64,000 nucleotides of DNA from Cheiracanthium punctorium (taxonomy: Eukaryota; Arthropoda; Arachnida; Araneae; Cheiracanthiidae). The notes beneath the pieces were generated by a model that did no database searches, was not told the DNA's origin, and worked only from the letters and a program-made list of their open reading frames with translations. The stretch's first letter is position 1. Each line of letters begins with the position of its first letter. The stretch covers positions 496,001-560,000 of the forward strand of contig JAWZYV010001829.1 of the NCBI GenBank assembly GCA_038373885.1, in the 5' to 3' direction. Shown here in pieces: positions 43,216-53,003 of this stretch. The position numbers and the translations under genes are program-made.

Positions 43216-45491
43216 AAGTTACATTTTATGTGTGTTTTTTTCACAAAGTTTTTATTTATTTTATCGTTTAACCCCAGAATTTTGAGTGTTTTTTACAGGG
43301 AGAATGCTGTATTAATATATTAAAATATGTAGGGAAGTTACGAAAAACAAGTCTTTAAAAAAGTATTACAGTCTTTTGAAGATTCAAATAAAACATAAAT
43401 TAATATATTTATTTATTATTAATTTATTACATGTGGAAGAAGCTCCTAAAAGCATTAACCAACTAACAATTTCTTAAATTTTTTTTCAATATGTGCATGG
43501 ATGAAGAAACGTTTCAAAATATTTATAGATAAAGATACATTCTGTTTAAACAAACAAAAAAAAAAAAAAAAAAAAAAAATTAAATCAAGCATTTTTGACA
43601 GTTTTAATGCCTTTTTAATCATATGGACTGGCCCTTTAAATCGCTCTGTTCAGGACATATAACTACGCCACGACGGAAGGAATGCCAACTACCGCGTATA
43701 CGGGCTTTTAGACCCGTATACGCGGGGTAGTATATGGATAGCCGGGGAATAACCCAGTTAGCCATGCCACTAGCTTCAGTTATCTGCTTTATGAACCGTA
43801 CGTTCCTTCAATGGCTATTAGCGATTTCGCGCATGCGTGTTTAAACTTTTATCTGTTTCCGTTTTTCTTTTAAATATATCCCCATTTGTTATTTTTAAAT
43901 ACAGAAGAATTTCTTAAATTTGGAATTCCAATTTACGAAATTAGACCTTAAAATAACAATAAATCAGTATTCGAAAGAAAATGTTTTAGATTTTATTAAA
44001 AATGTTTAAAAGAATAGCATCTTTCTAATGAGCAATTTCTCAGTAAATGTATTTTATTTTTAATACATTTTTCTATTTTAAAAAAATTTGAGTCTTTTTT
44101 TTAAACTTTACCTGATTACAACGATTTTTTTAAGTAATACTGCAGGATTTTTTATAATCTGGAAATTTGTGTTATGCAGAATCGGTCGACTTTGAATTTG
44201 AAAAATTCTACTGCATTTATTTAAGGGACTTTTTTAGTTAGCACATATTATACTAATTTTAGGAGGCTTAAAAAAAAAAAACACCTGGGTGTCAGTATTT
44301 TAAAGCCTCTAATTTATGGGAATCATTAAGTTAATTGAGCTGTTTTGATAGATTTAAAAGGTAGCCACATTTTCGATAAATTTAAGTACTGCATGCTGTC
44401 TTTCACCAAATAAGTAATTAACAGAATATTGATATCTGCTTTTCGTGTGTTTTGTAAATTTAAAAAGTGCATTATATTATTAATTTAATTTCAGTTATCT
44501 CTAACATACACTAAAAGCATATAACTATTTCTGAAAAGGTTGTATTGTATTTTGTTAGGATAAACCTACACGAGGAGTATTTCGTATTGCCTATCGAAAG
44601 GGGGAGTGCCTTGTGTGGTGACTTTCTTAGTGCTTCTGAAGCGTATTTACGTTACATCATGAGAGAAACCGTCCAAAACTCCGAATTTTTAGATAATCAG
44701 CCGTCTGGTAGATCAGAACCCTGGACTTTTATACTTCAGTTATCTACCATCTTCAGTATCTTATCAACTCAGCTTGGGTGGGCACAACATCTTGTTTTAG
44801 ATGCCATCTCCGGCCATTAAATGTCTAATACAAAAGATAGTGCACGAATAAATTTAGATTTATTAATCAAATTTCTGTTTGAAAAGTATTGAACAAAATT
44901 TTTAATCTGGTATTTAAAGAAATACAAAATAAAAATGAGAAAACCTATGATTTGGACAAAATATTGGTCTTAAAATTAAAATTCAATAATTACAATAAAT
45001 TTTATTTATACATGAAGAGTAAAAGAATTATCATTAAAACCAGTTGAGTTAGTATGTAAAACTACTATTTTTTTTTTCCTTTGAATACTAAGTAATAACT
45101 ATTATTAATTAATTATGTGAGCTTTCTGAAGAGAAAAAAAAATGATTGAAATATTAATTACATATATATTGAATTTTTCAAATACAGTCAATAATATTAG
45201 AAGAATAAAGACAATTTTAATTAGAAATAGATCTCAAAATGCTAGAGATCATCAGAATATCACATGAAATATTTAAAAAAAAAGTTAGGAAGGAGCTTTT
45301 CAAAAAATACTGAAATTAACTATTTTTTAATTCAAAGTCATAACTCTTTTTAATTATTAATTATCGCAAAATATATTATCGAAAAAATTAGTAAAGTATA
45401 TAATAATGTGTTATTTTTTTAAAAACTGAAATAAAACAAAAACGATAGTAAAAGCCCAAAAGAGCGGAAGCTAGAATCGAACCCAGGACGC

Positions 45492-46070
45492 TGTAACGTC
45501 TTGGGTGTGGAATGGTAGCGTTGAGAATTACAGCTAAGTTCCGTTTACAGGAAATTAATTTATTTATTTACAATTTTAAAAGAATCTTGATTAAATAGGA
45601 TGTTATATACAAGTAAATCAGAGTCCCAAAAGGGCTTTCAATAGAAGACCAGTTCTTTCACACCGGCAGAGCCCTTCTGTCCACCACCGGACTTACAAAA
45701 AACAGTTCACAGGGCAGCGCCCTACAGTCCTTCGATCGGACTTCAAAAATCGTCGGCGGAGGCCTTCTCTCGACCTCACCTCTCCAGCTCTTTCGCTCCG
45801 ACCCGACTCTCCGCTCTCTTCCGGTTCTCCTCTCACCCTCATCTTTTCATCGATTCCTTATTGGATATCTCTACAGACGGGGGTGGATTCAAGGATTCCC
45901 AATTGGTCCGTACATGGCGCCTGTCCATCTCCTCTAGAAGGCACCTTCAGGTCCCGCTCACGTAGACGCGATCAATTTCGGCGCTCTTTGAAGGTGCGGT
46001 TGCTTTGAAACAAACTGTCTGGAAAGGCGACACCAAGTCTGTCCTTTTGTGTGGATCTGGGAATCTTACA
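45492..46070 (-). repeat. 3' LTR of the Gypsy element
   Basis: The 579-bp LTR reads TGTAA...TTACA on either strand. On its inner side (46071-46085) is a purine-rich tract in the minus-strand sense (GGAGAAGGGGGAGAGT), the expected polypurine tract. The outer flank is CAGGACGC (45484-45491). Confidence 0.9.
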
Positions 46071-46086
46071 ACTCTCCCCCTTCTCC
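46071..46086 (-). other. Polypurine tract
   Basis: The minus-strand sequence GGAGAAGGGGGAGAGT directly precedes the LTR start, the position needed to prime plus-strand DNA synthesis. The same tract occurs in the second copy at 52416-52431. Confidence 0.8.
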
Positions 46087-46374
46087 GGTGAACTTTTCGA
46101 AGGAAAAGTTAATCCTTTGGCTCAGGCAGTTGATCAATTACACTCTACTATATAATAGGCAAGGAACCGAAAAAAAAAAAAAGGAGAGAAAATATATCCA
46201 GAATATATCTAACGGTTTCTTTCCTTTTCAAAATTAAATTTTAGAATATACTTAGAATATTAAGTTAGAAAATACATACATATTACCTGATTATATTTTC
46301 CTAATACAAAACACATATAATCTCAACTTTAAATTTTTACACAATGAAAATATTTACATTTTATGCTTTCACCT

Positions 46375-47109
46375 TTAGATACGACTTAGACAGTCTGCAT
46401 GGCAGTTATTTTTTCCTGCGCGGTGAACTACTGTGAAATCGAAAGGCTGCAATGCCAGTGACCACCTCAATAGTCTCGGATGGTTCCCCGCGTTGCTTTT
46501 GAGCCATACTAAAGGGTTATGGTCAGTTTCTATAGTAAATTTCTGACCGTCTAAGTAATGTCTTAACTTTTTTATGGCGAATATCATCGCCGCGCATTCC
46601 TTCTCGGTCGTGCAAAATTTCTTCTCAGCCTCACTAAATTTCCTACTTAGATAGAGAACAGGATGCTCGTCTTTCCCGGTTCTCTGGGCCATGACTATCC
46701 CAATCCCTACATTAGAAGCATCTGTCTGAATGATAAACTCTTTTTTAAAATCTGGAGCGTACAACACCGGATTTTCCGTCAGCCTCTGTTTTAACTCGTA
46801 AAGGGACTTTTCCATTTCGGGAGTCCATTCTATGCTTTCTTTTTTATTTTTTCCCTTTAGTGCCCTCGTTAAAGGCTCCACTAACGTGGCATAATGCTCT
46901 ATATATTTTTGATAAAACTGAGCCATACCTAAAATTTTCCTAATTTGAGTTTTATTAGTGGGAGATGGGAAATCTAGCACCGCTTGAATTTTCGCGTGTG
47001 AAGGTGTTCGACGACCGTTTCCTACTACGTGCCCTAAGTACTTTACTTCGTCTTGAGCGAATTTGCATTTCGAAGGTTTTATCGTTAATTTCGCTTCAAT
47101 TTCTTTCAA
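46375..47109 (-). pseudogene. pol, end of RT plus RNase H
   Basis: The frame (244 codons) starts after an in-frame TGA (47113-47115) and is the continuation of the reverse transcriptase. It has CKFAQDEVKYLGHVV (RT thumb boundary), then the RNase H motifs FIIQTDASNVGIGI (Asp), TTEKECAAMIFAI (Glu), FTIETDHNPLVWL (Asp) and HRAGKNNCHADCLSR. It ends the polyprotein about 300 bp before the 3' LTR. There is no integrase after RNase H, unlike standard Gypsy elements. Confidence 0.9.
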
Positions 47110-47112
47110 ATT

Positions 47113-48750
47113 TCATTCAATTATCTTCAATTTCTTTAAAACGCAGTCTACGTGTTTGAGGTGATCCTCCCAATGTGCCGAAAAGATGGCGATATCGTTT
47201 AGATATGGGACACAAAACTCCTCCATTCTTCGTAATAACATATCCATAAATTTAGAGAAACGGTAAGGTGCAGAGACTAACCCAAAGGGCATAGTTACCG
47301 GTAAATACGACCCGAAGGTTGTTACGAACGCGGCTAATTTTTGAGCTCTGGGGGTTAGCGGTATTTGCCAGTATCCTTTAGTCAGATCTAGAATGGTAAT
47401 GAACTTAGCTGCGGCGACTAACTCCACTCTCTCCTCTATATTTGGCAAGGGAAAGTACTCTGCCTTCGTTATCGAGTTTAATTTCCGGTAATCTATACAC
47501 GGCCGCGGGTCACGCCCCGGTGTCTCTATCAACAACATTGGCGAAGTGTATTCACTCTCGCCAATTTCGATAACGTTTAGCTCTAGCATCCTCTTTATTT
47601 CTCTTTTCAGAATCTCTGTTTGCCTCGGCGATGTTCTATAAGGTTTTGATCGGAAAGGCTGATCACTAATCAACTCGATATCGTGCTCAATTAAATCTGC
47701 TCTACCCGGATCATTAGAAAACAATTTCCGGTGCTTGTCTAACAGTTGTTTTAACTGAGTAATCTGCTCTTCAGTACACCGCTTATCCAAGTTATCTTCC
47801 CACACTAACTCCTCAAAATTGTGTACTTCTGGGTTTGCGTTCGGGTACGGTATCTCTAAGTCTGTCTCCTCTATTGCTGCTCTATTTACCTTATCTTCAA
47901 CCAAAACATTGATCATCTCCACCCTTTGGCGGTATGGTTTTAAGACATTAACGTGATATATTTGCGATCTTTCTTTCTTCCCGGGTAATCTTACAATGTA
48001 ATTCGTCTCCGAAATTTTACTTTCGATCGTCCCTGGGCCTACCCAATTAGCGGTCATTTTGTTTGGTTTTGAAGTGGCCAAAACTAAGACTTGTTCTCTT
48101 ATTTTAAATTCCCTTTTTACACTACTCTTATCGTGCCAATATTTACGTTTCTCTCTGGTTTCTTCCATTCGCTCGACGGCTAACTCCTGGCACCTTTTTA
48201 ACCGATTTATTAAGTCAAACACATATTCAGTGACTAAACTCGGTTCTTCTTCTTCCGCGCTCCACTTTTCATACAATAAGGTCTCAGGGGTGCGCAGATT
48301 TTTACCAAATACTAGCTCGCTCGGAGAAAAACTCGTCGAGTCGTGCTGTGCGGTTCTCAACGCTAGTAGCGCAAAAGGCAAATTCCTCTCCCAGTCTTTT
48401 CCACTTTCTAAGCACAAAACCCTTAATAACCTCTTCACCGATCTGTGCCAGCGTTCAATTGCGTTCGTCTGTGGATGGTGCACAGAGCTATGAATCACCT
48501 TAATTCCGAATCTCTCAAAGAAAGTGGAGGTGAGTACGCTAACAAAACTCGTGCCCCAATCACACTGTATTTTTTTCGGAAAGCCAGTACGACTGAAAAC
48601 ACCCAACAGAGCATCGATGACCGATTCTGATTTAATATTTTCAAGGGGAACGCAATCTGGAAATTTTGTTGCTACACATAAAACTGATAAAAAATATTTT
48701 TTTCCCGTCTCCGATGCAGGTAGTGGTCCTACTAAATCTATGTTTAATCG
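47113..48750 (-). pseudogene. pol, integrase core then reverse transcriptase
   Basis: Integrase core comes first: IQCDWGTSF (Asp) and HHPQTNAIERWHRSVKRLL (Glu); the first catalytic Asp lies in the open frame just before 48606. A GPY/F-type segment (NWVGPGTIESKI, NVLKPYRQ) follows. Reverse transcriptase then starts with IEHDIEL, RPCIDYRKLNSIT, FITILDLTKGYWQIPL (catalytic Asp) and MPFGLVSAPYRFSKFM. The YxDD box reads YLNDIAIFS, where the first catalytic Asp is replaced by Asn (GAC to AAC), a change that should abolish activity. The frame is separated from the preceding one by a 1-nt deletion near 48750 and ends at TGA 47113-47115 inside RT. Confidence 0.9.
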
Positions 48751-50330
48751 GGAAAAACTTCTGTAATTATGGGCACTAGTTGAAGAGGAGCGCGCTTTTG
48801 ATCACCCGCCTTGCCGACTATTTGGCACGGCTCACACGTCCTTACAAATTCTTCTGTGTCCTTTACAATATTTGGCCAAAAGAAATACCGTAACAATTTC
48901 CCTTTTGTTTTGGTAGCGCCTAAATGCGCCCCTACTCCGTGATGACACAGCTTTAATAATTCCTCTCGATACAGTTTCGGTATGACAATCTGCTTTCTCG
49001 AATTCCCATGGTGATGAGTCACCCTACGAAAATAACATTCATTCTCTAAGAAAAGCTCTGAGTTCTCCTTTCCCGCTTTCTCCCGTATGCCTTTCAAAGT
49101 GTCATCTAATTTCTGATGTTCTATGAGCTGCGCCGGGCTAACTTTCGCTAATCCCAGCACCCCGTCGGGTTCCACTGGTGGTAATTCGAGGTCTGGTTCT
49201 TCCTCCCCTTTCTCTTCCTGCGTTTCCAATTGTGCGCTATGGGTTTCTTCGAATTCTGCATTTCTTTCTTCCGTAAGGGAATTTTCTGTACCCGCTAGCT
49301 TCGTCTGACTGCGCGTCACTACGGCGTTAATTAATTCCGGGTTGTTCCGTTTCGCCTCGATTAGTTCCTGGGTTTGATTTCCTAGGATATAATGTTGCAT
49401 TTCAATATCTGGGCCCACGACTGCTGCTTTGGTCGTTACTAATCCGATCTCCTCAATTTCCAATTCTACCTTCGCAACGGGTAAACATCTAAATTCGTTT
49501 TCTAGGGGCTGTTTGAGCCAAATAACCTCTCCCGTAAACTGTTCAGGACGTAAAAATTCCCTGGGGGCTAAGTCTACGCTGGACCCCGAGTCTCTGAGAA
49601 CTAACCGTTCTACTTCATTGATCCTAGCCGTGCTAAGATAGGGAGTAAATGATGGGCTAAATCCTTCTGCACTACCCAGATTATTCACTCTTTCCGCTTG
49701 ATATTGTTTGAATTTCGGACAATTTGGGCGCAAATGCTCTAAACTCCCAAAGAAAAAACAAGCGGGAGGTTTTCGTTTTTCAAAGATTTTCTCCCTCTCC
49801 CCTTGCTTCCCATCGCTATTTTTATCTCTCCAGTTTGGTACTTTAATTTCTATCGGTTTCTTATCGGGGCGAAATTTTTCTGGCTGTCTAAATTTCTCCG
49901 CCTTGTTGTCCTCATTTCCTTTTACCCACGGCTTTTTATTGGATCTCCTTACCATTTCATATTCATCCAGTTTAGTAGCCAATTCATTCGGATCTGTGAA
50001 TTTGCTCCATGAGTCCAACATGTGCTCTCTCATCTCTGGAGTCGCGCGTCTTTTTATCTGATCAGTGATCATTAAATTTTGAAGAGCTTCGAATGTTTTA
50101 ATCTCCAAACCTGAAAGCCATCCCTCTAAATAATTTCTGAGTTCGAATACTAAATCTTTCCACAATCCCTCTCTTTGTTTCGCATGCGAAATAAACTTAG
50201 TTCGGAAAGCCTCGGGACTTAATTTAAACCTATTCAGTAGCATGTTTCTCACATATTGGAAATCCTCTAACTTAGATTCCGGCTCCCGAATTATCATTTC
50301 TGCTATTTGTATAGGTAGAAGGGATAACAA
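48744..50330 (-). pseudogene. gag C-part, protease and integrase zinc domain
   Basis: The frame of 528 codons opens with a helical region (FKLSPEAFRTKF, LRNYLEGWLSGLEI, MLDSWSKFTDPNEL) that resembles the SCAN-like capsid domain of Gmr1-type gags. A CCHC knuckle is damaged: CFFFGSLEHLRPNC has Phe at the second Cys. An aspartic protease-like segment follows (LVLRDSGSSVDL, with D-S-G). The integrase HHCC domain closes the frame (HHGVGAHLG ... CEPCQIVGK). The frame ends prematurely because of a 1-nt deletion before the integrase core. Between gag N-part and this frame there is another shift near 50385. Confidence 0.85.
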
Positions 50331-50396
50331 TTGCGTAACCCATTCACTTTCCTCAATATTTGCTTTTTTAGCATGCTCTGAAACAGTGTCAGAAAA

Positions 50397-50445
50397 AGTG
50401 ACATGTCACGTGTCACTTTGACATGTCACATGTCAAGTGACGTGT
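50397..50445. repeat. Short ATGTCAC/CACGTG repeat inside gag
   Basis: About 45 bp consist of GTGACATGTCAC-like units in both orientations, with partial palindromes. The surrounding gag sequence reads through this place in one frame, so the block looks like a local expansion that disrupted gag. Confidence 0.65.
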
Positions 50446-50822
50446 AAGGGGTCAAAACAGGGCATTAAATTTTTCAAGGAAACTTTTGGAGTTCTCTCTC
50501 CAGTAGTAGAATTTAAACTGAGGGTCTCGCTCGTCTGCGCGATTTTCAGTTTTTCAATTTCTAAATCTCTTTCCATTTGCCTCTCTTTCAACTGCCTTTC
50601 TTTTTCCAATTTTTCTTCCTCTATTTTTTCTAAACGTTCTTCCTGAATCACTTTAATCTGGCTTATAGCTATCTCTTTATTAAAATCCTCACTTTCCACA
50701 ATTTTTTTAATGATTTTAATGACCGTGTCACTTGAAGCGACCTGTACTCCAAATTCTCCCGCCAAAGTTATCAGATCGGCCTTTCTATATTGAGCTAATT
50801 CAGACTTTTTTCCCTTCCCCAA
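50433..50822 (-). pseudogene. gag N-terminal part
   Basis: A 129-codon frame starts at an ATG (MGKGKKSELAQYRKADLITL) and contains a long Glu/Lys/Arg-rich coiled-coil stretch (about residues 45-95: ERLEKIEEEKLEKERQ and on). It ends in MPCFDP, then runs into a short block of TGACATGTCAC/CACGTGACATG repeats (50397-50445) that shifts the frame out. The capsid part continues in 48744-50330. Confidence 0.75.
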
Positions 50823-51375
50823 AATTTTACGTTAGAAACTAATATAACTGTAGGTCTCTACACGCTTCCCAAATTTCTAGGAACTCACGAACAGTCAAGA
50901 ATTTACAATACTCCCCGTACTACTTACTACAAGGTACATAAATTCTCACTTTTACCACACAATACTCCTTAATCATGCATTAAATACACTTATCACATAT
51001 AATAAACAGTAACTTTCACATATCATACTATTCACTCTGCGGAAAAAATAACTGTTCTTTTCTGATTCTTTCAATTTATATTAAAAAATTTCTTTCTAAG
51101 ATTACAACCTTTTGAGAGCTATATCCTTTTAAATTCCATTTAATTATTACACTTGCAATTTTTTTTATATGAATTCAAATTTTGTCTCAACCTTATATTA
51201 TGAAATTCTTAACATAAAATATTGAAATTTTTAGTATTTTTCAACCCAATTGATCCTGCCGGTTTGTACAGTAGAGTAATAATATAATGCAAACTGCCTA
51301 CCTTTCTGGACGACGTCTGCTTCCTCGAAATGGTATTCGAGTTTGCTTCTGGATCACGACCGGAACACTTAGTCA
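50823..51375 (-). other. 5' leader of the Gypsy element
   Basis: Non-coding AT-rich leader between the minisatellite and the gag start. Near 51242-51252 the plus strand reads CCAATTGATCCTGCCGG. No frame was recognised. Confidence 0.5.
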
Positions 51376-51790
51376 CTGGAACGGGCGTCCTCCTCCCAGG
51401 CTGGCTCAAAGAGCTATCTCTTTCAGGAACGGGCGTCCTTCTGTCTCTCAGACTGGCTGTCTATCTCTATCAGGAACGGGCGTCCTTCTGTCTCTCAGAC
51501 TGTCTGTCTATCTCTTTCAGGAACGGGCGTCCTTCTGTCTCTCAGACTGTCTGTCTATCTCTTTCAGGAACGGGCGTCCTTCTTTCTCTCAGACTGGATG
51601 TCTATCTCTTTCAGGAACGGGCGTCCTTCTTTCTCTCAGACTGGATGTCTATCTCTTTCAGGAACGGGCGTCCTTCTTTCTCTCAGACTGGATGTCTATC
51701 TCTTTCAGGAACGGGCGTCCTTCTTTCTCTCAGACTGGATGTCTATCTCCTTCAGGAACGGGCGTCCTTCTTTATATCAGACTGCAGACT
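51376..51790. repeat. 47-bp minisatellite in the retrotransposon leader
   Basis: Nine copies of a unit containing GGAACGGGCGTCCTTCT and CTCTCAGACTG start at 51379, 51427 and then every 47 bp to 51756. The inner copies are nearly identical. Because 47 is not a multiple of 3, all three plus-strand frames stay open and give the same repeating peptide; these are not genes. The array lies between the 5' LTR and gag. Confidence 0.93.
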
Positions 51791-51815
51791 TCTATTCTTG
51801 TCCTATAATCCACAC

Positions 51816-51828
51816 CGTTCTGCCACCA
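51816..51828 (-). other. Candidate primer binding site
   Basis: On the minus strand TGGTGGCAGAACG starts about 10 nt after the 5' LTR. TGG at the start fits pairing with a tRNA CCA end. The tRNA was not identified. Confidence 0.45.
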
Positions 51829-51838
51829 TTTTCTTAGC

Positions 51839-52415
51839 TGTAACGTCTTGGGTGTGGAATGGTAGCGTTGAGAATTACAGCTAAGTTCCGTTTACAGGAA
51901 ATTAATTTATTTATTTACAATTTTAAAAGAATCTTGATTAAATAGGATGTTATATACAAGTAAATCAGAGTCCCAAAAGGGCTTTCAATAGAAGACCAGT
52001 CCTTTCACACCGGCAGAGCCCTTCTGTCCACCACCGGACTTACAAAAAACAGTTCACAGGGCAGCGCCCTACAGTCCTTCGATCGGACTTCAAAAATCGT
52101 CGGCGGAGGCCTTCTTTCGACCTCACCTCTCCAGCTCTTTCGCTCCGACCCAACTCTCCGCTCTCTTCCGGTTCTTCTCTCACCCTCATCTTTTCATCGA
52201 TTCCTTATTGGATATCTCTACAGACGGGGGTGGATTCAAGGATTCCCAATTGGTCCGTACATGGCGCCTGTCCATCTCCTCTAGAAGGCACCTTCAGGTC
52301 CCGCTCACGTAGACGCGATCAATTTCGGCGCTCTTTGAAGGTGCGGTTGCTTTGAAACAAACTGTCTGGAAAGGCGACACCAAGTCTCCTTTTGTGTGGA
52401 TCTGGGAATCTTACA
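51839..52415 (-). repeat. 5' LTR of the Gypsy element, shared with a truncated neighbour
   Basis: The 577-bp copy of the LTR at 45492. Differences seen are T/C, C/T, G/A and C/T changes and one GT deletion. The sequence continues on the outer side with a polypurine tract and pol end, so it is also the 3' LTR of the truncated copy. Confidence 0.9.
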
Positions 52416-53003
52416 ACTCTCCCCCTTCTCCGTTGAACTTTTCGAAGGAAAAGTTAATCCTTTGGCTCAGGCAGTTGATCAATTACACTCTACTATATAA
52501 TAGGCAAGGAACCGAAAAAAAAGGAGAGAAAATATATCTAGAATATATCTAACGGTTTCTTTCCTTTTCAAAATTAAATTTTAGAATATACTTACAATAT
52601 TAAGTTAGAAAATACATACATATTACCTGATTATATTTTCCTAATACAAAACACATATAATCTCAACTTTAAATTTTTACACAATGAAAATATTTACATT
52701 TTATGCTTTCACCTTTAGATACGACTTAGACAGTCTGCATGGCAGTTATTTTTTCCTGCGCGGTGAACTACTGTGAAATCGAAAGGCTGCAATGCCAGTG
52801 ACCACCTCAATAGTCTCGGATGGTTCCCCGCGTTGCTTTTGAGCCATACTAAAGGGTTATGGTCAGTTTCTATAGTAAATTTCTGACCGTCTAAGTAATG
52901 TCTTAACTTTTTTATGGCGAATATCATCGCCGCGCATTCCTTCTCGGTCGTGCAAAATTTCTTCTCAGCCTCACTAAATTTCCTACTTAGATAGAGAACA
53001 GGA
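52416..53003 (-). mobile_element. Truncated second Gypsy copy (RNase H end)
   Basis: From 52416 to about 53003 the sequence matches 46071-46655 almost base for base: polypurine tract, 3' untranslated part and the last about 95 codons of pol, including the RNase H motif HRAGKNNCHADCLSR. It stops at AGAACAGGAC, after which unrelated DNA begins. Together with the main copy this is a tandem LTR array cut off on the right. Confidence 0.9.

Larger units (their letters stand above)
41584..43766. mobile_element. 2.18-kb inverted-repeat element with 7-bp TSD and hammerhead motifs
   Basis: The ends CATGGCTAACTGGG and CCCAGTTAGCCATG are perfect inverse copies, flanked by CCACTAG at 41577-41583 and 43767-43773. 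The arms (about 41584-42400 and 42900-43766) are inverted copies with a central spacer of about 500 bp that contains other MITEs. Each arm contains a hammerhead-like motif, a 153-bp M2 MITE, and a second hammerhead-like motif in opposite direction. No reverse transcriptase or transposase frame is present. Hammerhead motifs next to inverted terminal repeats are known for Penelope-like retroelements, so a Penelope-derived origin is my leading guess, not shown directly. Confidence 0.78.
41493..45470. repeat. 1.8-kb repeat R3, copy B, split by an inverted-repeat element
   Basis: The left piece (41493-41583) matches 37994-38086 and the right piece (43767-45470) matches 38087-39835. Between them lies the element 41584-43766. 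A SINE-like segment is at 44615-44800; the open frame 44545-44820 belongs to it. The right end of copy B abuts the LTR at 45492 after a short B-box-like sequence (complement GGTTCGATTCTAGC). Confidence 0.8.
45492..52415 (-). mobile_element. Ty3/Gypsy LTR retrotransposon, Gmr1-type order, defective
   Basis: Two LTRs (45492-46070 and 51839-52415) bound a 5.8-kb interior with gag, protease, integrase, reverse transcriptase and RNase H read on the minus strand. Integrase precedes reverse transcriptase, the order known for the Gmr1 clade. I count four substitutions and one 2-bp indel between the LTRs. The coding region nevertheless carries several lesions (see the gag and pol entries). The 5' LTR continues directly into the pol end of a second, truncated element (52416-53003), so the two share that LTR. 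The element abuts the end of repeat R3 copy B. Confidence 0.92.

Noticed and set aside
45465..45491. tRNA gene as target of the Gypsy element
   Set aside because: A B-box-like sequence abuts the LTR, but no A box or acceptor pairing is found on the other side of the array.
48059..48493. 144-codon plus-strand frame, and other plus-strand frames in 47-50 kb
   Set aside because: Antisense shadows of the Gypsy pol and gag frames.
51287..51884. Long plus-strand open frames with a repeating FRNGRPSFSQTGCLSLSG-like peptide
   Set aside because: They are three frames of the same 47-bp minisatellite in the retrotransposon leader; the repeat length keeps all frames open.
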